NCBI GenBank assembly: GCA_934502885.1
Contig: CAKSUT010000001.1
Location: 1-64,000, forward strand
Source of the DNA: an uncultured Eubacteriales bacterium
GTDB taxonomy: Bacteria; Bacillota; Clostridia; Oscillospirales; CAG-382
Direction: 5' to 3'
Length of the DNA stretch: 64,000 nucleotides
The notes beneath the pieces are model-generated. The model was not told where the DNA came from. It worked only from the letters and a program-made list of their open reading frames with translations, and did not search any database. The translations under genes were made by a program, and so were the position numbers. Below are positions 35,901 through 44,609 of the stretch, piece by piece; position 1 is the stretch's first letter; each line of letters starts with the position of its first letter.

Positions 35901-36513
35901 CTGAAGAATCCCACGTGCGCTCAAACTCGAAGTAGTTATACCCCTGTCCGAGTCTCTGCTTCGGCACTTCATAGTAACCGTAATCCTTTTCGCCGAGCTG
36001 AGTATCGATGAGTATGCGTCCCTTTACACTCTTCGCCGACGCCGATATATTCTTTACGGTGTAGGTTATCATAGCAGTGCCGAGCTGTTCCGATGAGGGA
36101 CTGTTCACAAGAGAAATATTCTGCGTTACCTCGATATCGCCGGTACTCCATGTACTCACGACCGAATTTCCGTCTTCGCCGAGTTTCGTTTTGACGCCGC
36201 CGTATGTACCGAAAACGCCGTATTCTTCACCGAATACATACTCTCCGGAATCGACCCTAAACGAAGTGAACGAGGTATCGAAGTATTCTCCTCTGTGTGT
36301 GAGAAGAGCGTTGTTGTCGCTCTTTTTGAGGATATCTCCGCCGACTGTTGAAATCACGTATCCGCCGTTTTCATTATTCACGGTGACACGTATATACTCG
36401 TTTGATATCTCTGTTGTGCCGTCTCCGGCGTCTTCCGCAAAAACAAGTCCCGTCGGAATAACGGACAGCATAACCGCAACGAAAAGCAGCATTGCTGTAA
36501 AACGCTTTACCAT
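29998..36513 (-). CDS. Giant SLH-domain surface protein
   Basis: About 2171 residues. A signal peptide is seen at the start (MVKRFTAMLLFVAVMLSV... ending V-F-A-E). The long middle is beta-rich with glycine-rich and Ig-like stretches and no recognised enzyme motif. Near the C-terminus come a helical FIVAR-like segment, an InlB-type beta repeat (YTVNFNSNGGSAVSGVK ... GYVFDGWYTDK), then three SLH domains in the last 184 residues (FVDVTEDDWFYENVKYA, FTDVNDGAYYFEALRWA, YKDLADISDWAVEAVTF). Known: SLH domains bind secondary wall polymers, so this protein should coat the cell. The start at 36513 follows AAAGGA by 12 bases; a TTG at 36540 is an alternative. Role unknown; adhesion or glycan interaction is possible. 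Same strand as, and 12-40 bases after, the next giant gene. Confidence 0.9.
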   Translation of the reverse strand: MVKRFTAMLLFVAVMLSVIPTGLVFAEDAGDGTTEISNEYIRVTVNNENGGYVISTVGGDILKKSDNNALLTHRGEYFDTSFTSFRVDSGEYVFGEEYGVFGTYGGVKTKLGEDGNSVVSTWSTGDIEVTQNISLVNSPSSEQLGTAMITYTVKNISASAKSVKGRILIDTQLGEKDYGYYEVPKQRLGQGYNYFEFERTWDSSADPTVEMPSDYFVRDNPFASSVVGYGVNSVFTDAKPYKMTFAHWANIASTVFDYTPDESLNFTNSLNSHKTADSAAALYYDLGSVGAGAEKSFSTYYGVTANLKNKDNKVILNTTAPSKLGFTDDTRTAYTGTNKDEDNVVRINVNVTNPRFAAKSYKKLAVVVYALGFETQRRTDGGMWIEYSNEDPIYTEILDFKSGENRVTYFDFKFTPKERARLGTFVTKVFDMDEKTNELGYYAEEYCLATTENNIILPGTNKNLPAVTLTGLSPEIIYNDDIRYINITGWGMKFFKSGLLGKIELRSEDGTNYEIPLENIIPDSGDDPQGASIMIDEYMEPGRYTLHFLWETDTTEEALDGVPRDFTSEAMTVAVSSDEKYSNSSYGIVTVQRDGGDKYKLVPYRDETAFENAKVTEDDLLLTFRGDIREDKTNRGFYRLYGKNKDVNINFILNYHGGDLTLEEKNGTVEVLMDGKITTVGANTTVRNGTAAFRLKSGTDYVIPVYSEEGEITEHEYLTDNEDYLELKWDNAFDILTTVGGFLINMKYGVLGKIENDGGTKSDIISFGGSLDLGFMTPGGAAEMRRNTAAGAKWTTKGSTEEQYDDSDDGNSFGLTFDEESGMFTSQPNEKDIAPTNADEDRIEAGAMIHDVLYGGKKPGYIGINMEAHVTLPQIVKFLPNKIEGNLSVNTISGYNVGVEAQVETATLSMAMAFVVKASPSGAPIPDKLFFSIAGFEPGFNVDGLGVVWITGGGGGFDNLYDTIYGKDGVPPLTLLLNVEFDITKIMTGSADLELSLRAVKITFSDLSLKMLRNAKFLEGGEIAVGWYPNFNLNLSAGVNFAQIMSGRFTITAAAGKDTADFVQFVLNVAIGLPKYIPIVGGMELASAELGGGSEKVWGSVVVLSLIKVGFTYYWGGSIEFTHGNPSGGENFATLSSEDDDGVKRTKTLYNELVSPTEVGKDPSTGRTQFASLGGNLSYSAGSTAVPDFDERVKSMMNADSSAVGLQESATEIIANSDRTSHFVGFGDSCDYILSVSRADGKDLTEKDVKKALSVKQGSDSYELHFYEKPEHDASDEEKKAALKNANINVTGNTAYIAIPKNDTAKPLLIDFSDGNAYDIGAIKVNPISELTSYSAVVSGDTLKVDWSGNNLSDSAKIIVSICDGESLDGIVLNENEISAKAGGADLRIPEKTPSGEYTVRITLSDEGVCFTSYDVGKKVTITDPKAPGNITEVKIANCGDDKLEVTVSTGETEFDGYLVEVYEEGTLADTGLFFKKGERIIVGGRYSMPVIGEDGKPTGESVTVGYTHGKNYSARVRLCNIVADSDGKEVYRCSAAATSEKVVLKASTRPNITVGYDKSKGVLNITSDVPVNGELYINGNTAKGEWYVLSDKAREHSQKLELPDGEYSIEFAAVDEDGDHATVRTAVSVDTTAPVMLLASPINGGFFEGDTVTVEATADSDAVYTFRIDGKEVLPKESDIFADGSLKCTLPPGESKDKAAVVLEIIAKDAAENETVKRVTLSNKKISDISEIALSCDDREIADGRLTLGEGETAHLRVVGATERGEKIDITDLPGTMLEIVSGTSATLDGAAVTAGFAGQSMIRAEFSLGGNDYLYDGVVIATVDNTLIFTALDEVIAEAKKITNDGYTDASFKKLTYAIEGAEQIRNSENITQSDIDSAATDVANAIAGLRKKSTGTGSTGGSSDVSAAYYTVNFNSNGGSAVSGVKIVSGNRLSKPADPVKDGYVFDGWYTDKRLTAAYNFSSAVTKSFTLYAKWTPKNDAEKWENPFVDVTEDDWFYENVKYAVKNGLFTGVSATEFAPGKPLTRAMLVTVLWRAEGKPYVNYAVPFTDVNDGAYYFEALRWAASEGIVKGVSEKEFAPDKNITREQIAAIMFRYAGYKNNAPVGAWAIRLDYKDLADISDWAVEAVTFCKLRGIMTGDNTGKFNPKNSATRAETAAILERYLEKGK

Positions 36514-36551
36514 ATTTACGACCATTCCTTTCATTGTCAAGATGTCGGTCT

Positions 36552-39500
36552 TTAATTTACGTACACATAAAGCAAGAACATTTTTCTGCCGCTTTCCTGC
36601 ACAAGAACCGTGTAATATCCGCTCTCCGAAGCCTCAAAGCCCTCGCGCGGATCGAATGTGAGCGCGTATTTCATCTGAGCTGAGGTCTTGTAGCCCTTTG
36701 AGTAACGGAACTTTGCGTCTTTATCGGCATTATCAAAGCTTATTCTGCCCTTTGCCGCGGTATATACGTCTCCTGCGTAAACCGTCGAACCGTTTACCGT
36801 GAAGGTGTATATATCCTTCATGACCGTGACCGTGCAGAGCTTTTCCGAGGTGTTTCCGAGTCTGTCGGAGGCTGTCACCTTGACGGTATAATTTCCGGGT
36901 CTTGCGGTGTTGACGCCACGCACGTCCGCCGTGACCGAAACTCCGTCCGTCGCTTCGATTTTTGTACCCATTGGTGCCTTTGCACCGGATTCGAGGTCGG
37001 TTGCGGTGACTCCGTCAAGCACGGCTTTCTTTACGTCGTCCGCCGAGGTTCCCGTTTTTACGACGGTCTTTCTTTCGGTAAACTTTATTGTCGGTGCGGT
37101 TCTGTCTATTACCGACACTCTTGTTTCAACGCTGTTCTCATGTCCCCACTTGTCTTTTGAGGTTATTGTGTATGCGCCGTTTTCGGGGACGGTTACGGTG
37201 TAATTGTAGATTTTTCCGTTTGAAGTGATATCTTCCTTAACGACCGCGAGTGCCTTTCCGGACTTTGTTTTTGCCGTTACCGAAACTCCGTCGGAGGTCA
37301 TTGCGTCCTCGACGTTTAAGAGAATGCGCACGTTTTTGCTCGTGTACATATTTCCGGCAATGTAGGTTTCGTTGCCGTCAAGAGTTACACCGTCTCCGAC
37401 GTAATCGAAGCTGATTTTAATGTTCGGTGCGAGGTCGTCGATTTCGGTTATTACGGGATAATCGCTGTATACGTTTCCTGCCTCGTCGGCAAAGCTCATG
37501 GCAAATGCGCCGTTTTCGGAGAATGTGACAATGTGCGAATTACGGTATCCGTCGCCGCTGTTTTTCAAGAGCATTACCTTTTCGCCGTCGGCGAACAAAT
37601 ACTCAATCGTGACGGTATTCGTTTCGGCGTCAAACTTTCTCAAAGGATATCCGTTCTCGGGTTTCGGTATATCTCTGTCAATGACGGTAATCGGTCCGTC
37701 CTCGGGACGCCACAGCACGCACGCATTTCCTCTTAAGTCGTAAACCGTGAGCATGGCAAGGCAGTTTCTCTTGAACTCGACGGTGAGTGTCGCGCCGCTT
37801 GCCGCGACGGTTACGTATTCGTCGGTCGGAAGAAGCTCTTCTGTCTTTTCGCCGTCGCCGTATGCTTTAACGTCAGTGCCTCGGATAAGCTCGTTGAAGG
37901 TGATGAAAAGCTTTACGGTGTTGTTTGTGGGAGTCGAAAGAAGCTTCTTTATCTCCTCCTTCGTCTTTGCGTCGATAACGCTCTGCCAGCCCTCGTATAC
38001 AACCTCGGGCGGTTCTTTGTCGAGTGTGAACACCGCAATCGACACCGTTCCGACGTTGCCTGCTTTATCGACCATTACGAATTTTCCGACGCCGTTTCTG
38101 TCAAGCACAGTGTAGAAGCCGTTTGCGTCATGCTCAAGCTTATACGGCGTTCCGTCCGACTTTGTTCCGCTTATGTAAACTCCGTCGTCGGCAAGGTCGC
38201 CGGCTGTCGTCACAAGGTACACTCTGACCGCATCTCCGTCAGACTCATAGCGCACCGTTCCGGTAGGAGCGGTTACGTCGATCGTATTCGCCGGGAGAAC
38301 AACGGACACATTTGCGGAATTTGCGCTTCCTGTTCCCGTGACGGTGAGAAGCACCGTTCTGTCCTTATCGCTCTCTTCATCGAACACGACAAGTCCCGCT
38401 CTTCCATACACCGCCGTCCCCACGGGAAGACTGCCGTTTACGGAAATCGCAGATGAAACAACCTCTCCGTTTCCGTTGAGCGCTTCGACCTTAACGCTCA
38501 CCGCTTTATTGTAGAGTCCGAGGTCGGAAACGGCCTCGTCCGCGCCGAAAGCACCGATCGTCGCAAAGCCGTTTGCATCGGCAACATAATACACAAGTCT
38601 TACGCTTGCGATCTTGTTGTCCTTTCTTTCGGCAAATTCAATATCGGAGGCGTCCGCCGTATATTCGCCCTCGTTTCCGGCTCTGTCGCGGAAGCGGAAG
38701 GTATACACCTTATCCGCAGACTCAAAGTTAAATGTCACTGCCGTGGGAGCGGAGCCGTCTGCTTCTGGGATAATTTCGACTCCGTCCTCGCTGAAGCCGT
38801 CAATCGAATATGTGAGTGAGTAGATTTGCTTCTTACCGGTTGCGGCGTCGGTTTCGCTGTCAATGCAGAGATTCACCGTCGCCGTCGGTGCTGTTTTGTC
38901 AATGCAGTTTACAGGGAACGAAAAACTCTTTGTCTCTCCCATTGCCGCATTTGTGAGCGAATACGCGAGAGTTCCGTTTTCGGTGAAGGTGTACTCGTTC
39001 TTGCCGCCGTCAACCGAAAGTCCGTCGGTACCGCTCACGTCGATTTTTACGGTAACATCCTTTGAAACGGGAGTCCCGGGGGTTATGCGCTCGCCGTCTG
39101 CGTAAAACTCGGTTGTGTGCGCAAAAGCTGCGCCGAAAATGTCAAAGTATACGTCAATGCCATAGTTTTCGCCGAAAAGGTCGTCAAACGAAACGGTCGT
39201 CACACCGTCGGCGTAAACCGGAAGATTACCATGGGATGTATCATAATCTCTACCGAAATCCGAAAGCTTTACGGGGATATTAAAGTTAAGCGTTTCGCCG
39301 TATTTGCAAACAGGATAGCCGCTCTCGTTCGGAGCGTTTGTTATTTCGGGTTTTCTGCCGTAAATCGGCGCATCGAAGGTGTACTCATACTCCGTTTCGT
39401 TTCCGGAAGAGCCCGCGATAACAAGCGTCACGGAGGTCAGCGGAACGCTTTCGGAGTGCTTTACGTAAATCTTTGCGCTTGCCGTTCCGTTTTCGGAGTC

Positions 39501-42500
39501 AAACTCGGAGGTATAAACACCGGGTACGCCGGAAAGTCCGTATTTCTCGCCGTCGGTGCTTTCGCCGCCGGAAAGAAGCTCTCGGTAGGCTTTGTCAAAC
39601 TTCAGGTAAACGTATCTTGCGGTATTTTCAAATTCCGCGCTCACCTCAAAGCTTCCGTCATCGCGGTTCACCGTAAATTCGGGAGTGTCGGTAAAGCTCG
39701 GAGGCGTTGTATTTACGTTTGTTATGTAGTAGCAAGGCCAGTCCATGCCGCCGTACTGAACATCGACAAGCTCTCCGTTTATGAAAACCTCTCTGTTGCG
39801 GTTTCCGGCGTAGTCCTCCGTACTCGGAGTAAACCAACCGTTGCTCGTAAAGTGATAAACTCCGTCGCTGTCGGGGACGACTCTTATTTCGTATGTGTAA
39901 AATTCCTCGCCCGTTTCGGAATCGTAATCCGAAATGTATGCGCGTATATCTTCATCGGGAATGCTTTCAATGTCGTCGTACTCGGTCGCGGCTCTCCACG
40001 CATCGATAGCGTAGCCGGCACCGCCGTTTTCCGTCACAAACATTGCATTTTCAACGAGAACACTTTCGGGAGTATCGACGACGACTCTCTTTCTGTCGGC
40101 GGAGGTCTGAGTGTCGGTGAGGGAATTCACTTTCACAAGCACCTCTCCGACAGGGAGCTTTGTTTCGGAAATCGAGATATCGTAAACAGGCGGCTTATTG
40201 TCGCGGCGGATAATCATGACATAAACCGGAGACACAATGCCGCGGTCGGGATACTCGAATCTGTAGTAAATCTTCTTTTCGACGATGCCGTCATCATTTC
40301 CGCCGAGGTTTTCGCCGATAAAGCACGGTTCCGACACGGCCTCGTATCCGTCGGACTTTATCGGAAAATATTCGGAAAGATTATCGTAGGATTCACCCAC
40401 GCGGACAGCGAATCTGTCGCTGTCGGATATGCCTATCGAAGGCGCGCCGTAATAGACGGTGTCAATGTACGAATCCGTGGGAGCGAAGCGGATATATATC
40501 TTGCCGTTATCGTAAATCGGCGTCGTATAAACGGGTATATTCTTAGTGACGTCGTTTCCGTCGGCGTCGATTTCCGCTTCGACGTTGACTCTGCCGTACT
40601 GTTCAAATCGCGAAAGAGTCATGTCGTAGCCGCTTTTTGTGTAGTAGAACGAATCCTTAAGGAATGCCTCGGGCTTGTTGTTAAACGCATAGTATGCAAC
40701 GGTTTTGCTCTCCGGTTCGATATCGCCGATGTAGCTCATATTGCACACAAACTCATATCTTACGCCGCGCCTTCCGTTTTCGTCGTCGTTCTGCTTATAT
40801 TCAGCATCGATGAGCGCCGTGTCAACGCTGACAACCGCACTGTTTACTCCGTCGGAGAGCGCGCCGAAGATATCGTCAAGCCTCCACTTTTTTACCGTTG
40901 TGCGTTCGGTCTCGCCGCCCGTGAAATCGCTCGCATCGTAAACAACTCTCTCAAATGTGAGAGTGCTGTCTGCGGTGTCTATGCGCTCAAGGTTTGTGAC
41001 GGGATCGCCCTCAAGGTAAAACTCAGCTTCGGCAAAGCCGAAAAGGTTAGGTGTGTTGAGAGGATTTTCGTCGTCCGACCACAAAAGTCCCTTACCTCCG
41101 GCACTTCTTATGTAGTCGTTTCTTGCGCCGACGGAATTGTTTGTCGAGAATCTTCTCTGACGGAGATTTACATTCGGTGCGGAGTAAACGGTATCGAACT
41201 CCGCTGTTTTTACAAGGGTTGTGCCGTCGTCTCTTTCAGCCATGACGACAAGCATGAGAGGACGTGTTGTCTCGGAGGCATCGGCTTCCGTGCCGTAGCT
41301 TTCGTCCTCGGAGTTAATCTTCACAACAAGCGTGTCCGCGGAAAGCTCAGACAGAAAAGCCTTACTGTTGTTGTACTGCGGCGTTTCGGGAATATCGTCC
41401 TCAAGGACAAAGGTGTTGTCGTATTTATCGGCAAACGCCTTTATATCGTCAAGGCACTTATCTGCGATATATGCCGCCGTATCTGAAGTTTCCGCCGGCT
41501 TTTCGACCCACATATACAAAATCCTGCTTGTGTTTTCGACGGTTATTTCCACAAAGGGATAGTCTCCGGTAAAATACGTCTTGTCGGTATCCGCGGCAAT
41601 ATTTATTGAGGTATGGGTTCTGTCGTATGCAACGGCAATTTTGACCGGTGCGCTTATGTTGCCTGCCGAGTCGCCTGCCTTTATCCAAACGAACTTTTTG
41701 TGTACTGCGTTGTCCTCGGGAATCTCGGGAGACATGATTTTTCCGCTCTTTCCGCTGACGGTTGTATACTGCGGCTCGTCGGCGTCATTGTCAGAATAAC
41801 CGTACATATAGTAAACATCGTCGTCGGCGTCTGTTATGCTTACCTCAACCTCTTCACCCTTGACCGCCGCTTTTATCGCAGGTGCGAGGGTATCGAAGCC
41901 GTTCCATTCGGGAGATGCAAGGCTCTTTTGCGCGCTTGCGGAATTGCCTGCCTCGTCGCTTACGGCGAGACTTGCATCTATACTTTCAATTTCGCTCTCT
42001 TCGGGAAGCTTTACGAATCCATACGACACGCCTTTTCCGTTTACGGTTACAATGGGAGAGCCAAACGACGCGGCAGTGACACCCGATTCGCAGGTACGCC
42101 ACGCGGAGTCGTCAAAGCTATCGCCGGATGCCGCCTGATACATAAGCGCACCGCCGCCGATATTTCCGTTTGCCTTTACGTTAATCGCCGTATCACAGCC
42201 TTCAAGAGAGGCGTCGTCTATCTCAGCTTTCACCATGATAACGCCCTCGCCGATATCCTCAACCGAAAGGTCAACCTCGGGGGACACAAAGTCGAGTCTG
42301 TATCTCTTGTCCGGCGACACATTGTACTCGTCCGCTTTCACCTGCGCCTCACGCGGAAGATTTATCGGAGAAAGCACGCCGTCTTTGTCAATTTCATATG
42401 TCATGAGCGAATAACCCGATTCATCGCGGAATTTTTCGCTTTCGGACGACACTGCCGTCACCTTTATGCTGTCGCCGTCAATGGTGCTGTCGGAGAAAAT

Positions 42501-44126
42501 CTGCGTAAAGTACATAATGCTGCTGCGGTCATTTGCCGCCATTACCGGGAACAGAAAATCGCCGTTGCTTGAGGTGTTGTTGGTGAAATAGCCGCCGTAT
42601 GAATATCTGCCGTTATAATAATACTTCTTGCGCAAGTAGTTGCGGTCGGGCTTTACGGTAATGTAATTGCCGTCGGCACCCTTTATATTGAGCGTAAGGT
42701 ACGGCATATCCGTATTATACGCACCTTTTGCAAAGGGCTTATTGAGTTCGAGCGTTATGCCGAGAAGTTCGCCCGACAGTATAAACGGGTTTGCGGCGTC
42801 GGTATACTTTGTGAGTCTTACATTCTTTATTCCGAAGGGGACAAGGTCAACACGCGACGCGCCTCCGACTCCCGTCGTGACTCTGCCGGAGGGCTGAAGT
42901 CCGTTTTCGTCTGCGGCGAATTTGTTGCCCGAAAGGTCGTATATATTATTCCAAAACGTTTTGTTTTCGCTCTCGGAAATCGTGACCTTGCTGAATCTGT
43001 AGACGAATCCCCTCTCCTGCGCTTCGTCGGAGGTATCGGTGTAGGGGTCTGCAATTTTGTACTCGAACACCATGACGGGCTTTGCGTCGGTGACGGACGG
43101 TTCAAATTCTATAAACGGAGCCTCCGCGATAATGCCGCTTGTGCCGTCCTCTCCTATCGTATCAATGTAAAGCGAGAGTTTTGCGACATCGGCGTCGTTC
43201 ATGCCTTTAAAGACAACGGGTTCGTCCCACTCGACTCTGAAATAAACGGTGCGGTTCTCGAGTTTTCCGATATTTTCGAGAGTAACCGTCCCGTTTTCAA
43301 GTTCAACCTTGCCGTCGGGATCAGCCGTCACTTTAACCGATGAAATCTTCGGTCCCATGATATCCTTGCCCACAAGCATAGCTCCCGACAGATACGAGTC
43401 AACTCTTGCATCGCGGTCGCTTTTTGCTATGAATGAGATTGCCCTAAGAGTGTCCGCCGGCTTCCATGCGGCGGTATAACCGAGGTTCGGTCCGTCTGCT
43501 ACGGTATTGTACTTCTTCCAGCCTCCGCCGCTCGAGTTCGTGCATTCGTCAAGGGCGTATGTAGTACCGGTGTCGTTGCTCTTGCCGGTGAGTCCCCAGC
43601 GGGTCTGCACGGTCTTTACCTTCCACGAGAAAAAGTAGCGGATATCTCCCTTGTCGTACATAGAAGATATATTGCCGTTTGCTCTTTCGGTTTTATCACT
43701 GAGCTTATCAAAGTACACCGTTCCGTCCCAGCTTCTTACATTGGTCGGACCTTTCATGTAGGTCGTCCATTCACCTCTGCCGTTCATACCGCCGGTAAAG
43801 GTTCCTCTTGGTATGCGTCCGAAGCGGTTGAGAAGGTAGCCGTTCTTCTCGAGCCACTTTATCGACTCCGCTTCGCTTCTCGTTATGCTGTCTCCGAGCT
43901 TTGCCCATTCGGTGATATTTGCGTCAAAAAACTTTACACGTTCGCCGCCGGTGTACAGTTCAGTCACGGGTGCGTATGTGACGGTGTGACCGTAGGCGTT
44001 TTTTCCGCCTGCGGTATCTGCCGCCGATGCCGTAAACATAAAGCAGTTTACGGCTGTTGCAAGCGCAAGCATGAGCGCAAGAAAACGCGCCGACAATGCG
44101 TGTATTTGTGCAATTCTTTTTTTCAT
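36552..44126 (-). CDS. Giant exported Ig-like repeat protein
   Basis: A 2524-residue protein with a signal peptide (about 1-36, FMFTASAAD). The rest is a chain of beta-sandwich modules, several marked by linkers such as IDKTAPTATV, IDVTAPTGTV and DRTAPTIKF, with many acidic residues that could bind calcium. No LPXTG motif, SLH domain or C-terminal membrane segment was found, so its attachment is unclear; it may bind the neighbouring SLH protein or be released. No catalytic motif was recognised. Its ATG begins one base before the end of the upstream receiver-like gene's stop and uses a GGAGG site inside that gene, so the two are coupled. Confidence 0.88.
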   Translation of the reverse strand: MKKRIAQIHALSARFLALMLALATAVNCFMFTASAADTAGGKNAYGHTVTYAPVTELYTGGERVKFFDANITEWAKLGDSITRSEAESIKWLEKNGYLLNRFGRIPRGTFTGGMNGRGEWTTYMKGPTNVRSWDGTVYFDKLSDKTERANGNISSMYDKGDIRYFFSWKVKTVQTRWGLTGKSNDTGTTYALDECTNSSGGGWKKYNTVADGPNLGYTAAWKPADTLRAISFIAKSDRDARVDSYLSGAMLVGKDIMGPKISSVKVTADPDGKVELENGTVTLENIGKLENRTVYFRVEWDEPVVFKGMNDADVAKLSLYIDTIGEDGTSGIIAEAPFIEFEPSVTDAKPVMVFEYKIADPYTDTSDEAQERGFVYRFSKVTISESENKTFWNNIYDLSGNKFAADENGLQPSGRVTTGVGGASRVDLVPFGIKNVRLTKYTDAANPFILSGELLGITLELNKPFAKGAYNTDMPYLTLNIKGADGNYITVKPDRNYLRKKYYYNGRYSYGGYFTNNTSSNGDFLFPVMAANDRSSIMYFTQIFSDSTIDGDSIKVTAVSSESEKFRDESGYSLMTYEIDKDGVLSPINLPREAQVKADEYNVSPDKRYRLDFVSPEVDLSVEDIGEGVIMVKAEIDDASLEGCDTAINVKANGNIGGGALMYQAASGDSFDDSAWRTCESGVTAASFGSPIVTVNGKGVSYGFVKLPEESEIESIDASLAVSDEAGNSASAQKSLASPEWNGFDTLAPAIKAAVKGEEVEVSITDADDDVYYMYGYSDNDADEPQYTTVSGKSGKIMSPEIPEDNAVHKKFVWIKAGDSAGNISAPVKIAVAYDRTHTSINIAADTDKTYFTGDYPFVEITVENTSRILYMWVEKPAETSDTAAYIADKCLDDIKAFADKYDNTFVLEDDIPETPQYNNSKAFLSELSADTLVVKINSEDESYGTEADASETTRPLMLVVMAERDDGTTLVKTAEFDTVYSAPNVNLRQRRFSTNNSVGARNDYIRSAGGKGLLWSDDENPLNTPNLFGFAEAEFYLEGDPVTNLERIDTADSTLTFERVVYDASDFTGGETERTTVKKWRLDDIFGALSDGVNSAVVSVDTALIDAEYKQNDDENGRRGVRYEFVCNMSYIGDIEPESKTVAYYAFNNKPEAFLKDSFYYTKSGYDMTLSRFEQYGRVNVEAEIDADGNDVTKNIPVYTTPIYDNGKIYIRFAPTDSYIDTVYYGAPSIGISDSDRFAVRVGESYDNLSEYFPIKSDGYEAVSEPCFIGENLGGNDDGIVEKKIYYRFEYPDRGIVSPVYVMIIRRDNKPPVYDISISETKLPVGEVLVKVNSLTDTQTSADRKRVVVDTPESVLVENAMFVTENGGAGYAIDAWRAATEYDDIESIPDEDIRAYISDYDSETGEEFYTYEIRVVPDSDGVYHFTSNGWFTPSTEDYAGNRNREVFINGELVDVQYGGMDWPCYYITNVNTTPPSFTDTPEFTVNRDDGSFEVSAEFENTARYVYLKFDKAYRELLSGGESTDGEKYGLSGVPGVYTSEFDSENGTASAKIYVKHSESVPLTSVTLVIAGSSGNETEYEYTFDAPIYGRKPEITNAPNESGYPVCKYGETLNFNIPVKLSDFGRDYDTSHGNLPVYADGVTTVSFDDLFGENYGIDVYFDIFGAAFAHTTEFYADGERITPGTPVSKDVTVKIDVSGTDGLSVDGGKNEYTFTENGTLAYSLTNAAMGETKSFSFPVNCIDKTAPTATVNLCIDSETDAATGKKQIYSLTYSIDGFSEDGVEIIPEADGSAPTAVTFNFESADKVYTFRFRDRAGNEGEYTADASDIEFAERKDNKIASVRLVYYVADANGFATIGAFGADEAVSDLGLYNKAVSVKVEALNGNGEVVSSAISVNGSLPVGTAVYGRAGLVVFDEESDKDRTVLLTVTGTGSANSANVSVVLPANTIDVTAPTGTVRYESDGDAVRVYLVTTAGDLADDGVYISGTKSDGTPYKLEHDANGFYTVLDRNGVGKFVMVDKAGNVGTVSIAVFTLDKEPPEVVYEGWQSVIDAKTKEEIKKLLSTPTNNTVKLFITFNELIRGTDVKAYGDGEKTEELLPTDEYVTVAASGATLTVEFKRNCLAMLTVYDLRGNACVLWRPEDGPITVIDRDIPKPENGYPLRKFDAETNTVTIEYLFADGEKVMLLKNSGDGYRNSHIVTFSENGAFAMSFADEAGNVYSDYPVITEIDDLAPNIKISFDYVGDGVTLDGNETYIAGNMYTSKNVRILLNVEDAMTSDGVSVTAKTKSGKALAVVKEDITSNGKIYNYTVTVPENGAYTITSKDKWGHENSVETRVSVIDRTAPTIKFTERKTVVKTGTSADDVKKAVLDGVTATDLESGAKAPMGTKIEATDGVSVTADVRGVNTARPGNYTVKVTASDRLGNTSEKLCTVTVMKDIYTFTVNGSTVYAGDVYTAAKGRISFDNADKDAKFRYSKGYKTSAQMKYALTFDPREGFEASESGYYTVLVQESGRKMFLLYVYVN

Positions 44127-44127
44127 A

Positions 44128-44517
44128 TCAGTAATCCTCCCTTTTCGCCGTCGGTGAAATGTTTCCGCACTGTCTTATAATAGCCGACACACGCGCAAGA
44201 AACACGTCTGTTCTGTAAGGCTTTTCTATCCAGTCGTCAGCACCTGCGTTAAGCATATTTGTTTCTTCTTCACCGCTTCGACCGATGAGCATTAGCTTCG
44301 GCGGACTGACAAGGCTCTTTACGGCTTTGCAGAACCTAATTCTCTCGTTTTCGTCCGTTTCAAGCTCGGCAATTACAAGAGCGGGCGTATCTCGGCTTAT
44401 CGACTCCGGTGTTTCGGCATCGTATACTCGGCAGACCGCCGTATAACCGCTTCTTTCAAGGATTTTGCCGGTAATTGCGCAAAGCTCGGCGTCGTGCCCG
44501 ACAATGAGTATTTTCAA
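44128..44517 (-). CDS. Degenerate receiver-domain protein (pseudo-receiver)
   Basis: A 129-residue protein with the alternating beta-alpha pattern of a response-regulator receiver and no output domain. The start is TTG at 44517, preceded by GGAGG 7 bases upstream. Key residues are altered: the metal-binding acidic pair after ILIV is G-H, the phospho-acceptor position is Glu51 (VIAELE) instead of Asp, and the Thr/Ser after strand 4 is Ile78; only Lys99 in EKPY is kept. Compared with the intact regulator next door it therefore should not be phosphorylated normally and may be locked or bind a partner. It is the first gene of the surface-protein operon. Confidence 0.8.
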   Translation of the reverse strand: MKILIVGHDAELCAITGKILERSGYTAVCRVYDAETPESISRDTPALVIAELETDENERIRFCKAVKSLVSPPKLMLIGRSGEEETNMLNAGADDWIEKPYRTDVFLARVSAIIRQCGNISPTAKREDY

Positions 44518-44543
44518 TAAAACACCTCCGCAAAAAAATAAAT

Positions 44544-44567
44544 CTCCGACCGGAAAACCGATCGGAG
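44544..44567 (-). terminator. Hairpin with T-run between the two-component genes and the pseudo-receiver gene
   Basis: Minus-strand stem CTCCGATCGG / CCGGTCGGAG (one mismatch), 4-T loop, then ATTTATTTTTTT. It lies downstream of the response regulator gene but also after the promoter at 44604-44609, so it can end transcripts of the two-component pair and also act as an attenuator for the surface-protein operon. Confidence 0.8.
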
Positions 44568-44603
44568 CGCGGTTCTCCCACTATACTCATATCCCATGGT
44601 CAC

Positions 44604-44609
44604 ATTATA
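44604..44609 (-). promoter_or_regulatory. Extended -10 promoter of the pseudo-receiver/giant protein operon
   Basis: Minus-strand TGCTATAAT, a TGn-extended -10 box, about 87 bases before the pseudo-receiver start. The expected -35 area is an A-rich stretch with no TTGACA, so it may need an activator; the adjacent response regulator is a candidate. Confidence 0.65.

Noticed and set aside
39117..41486. 789-codon open frame on the plus strand inside the giant Ig-like gene
   Set aside because: It runs opposite a well-supported exported protein, has no ribosome site or recognisable domain, and its product is rich in Cys, Arg and Val as expected from antisense reading of a biased gene.
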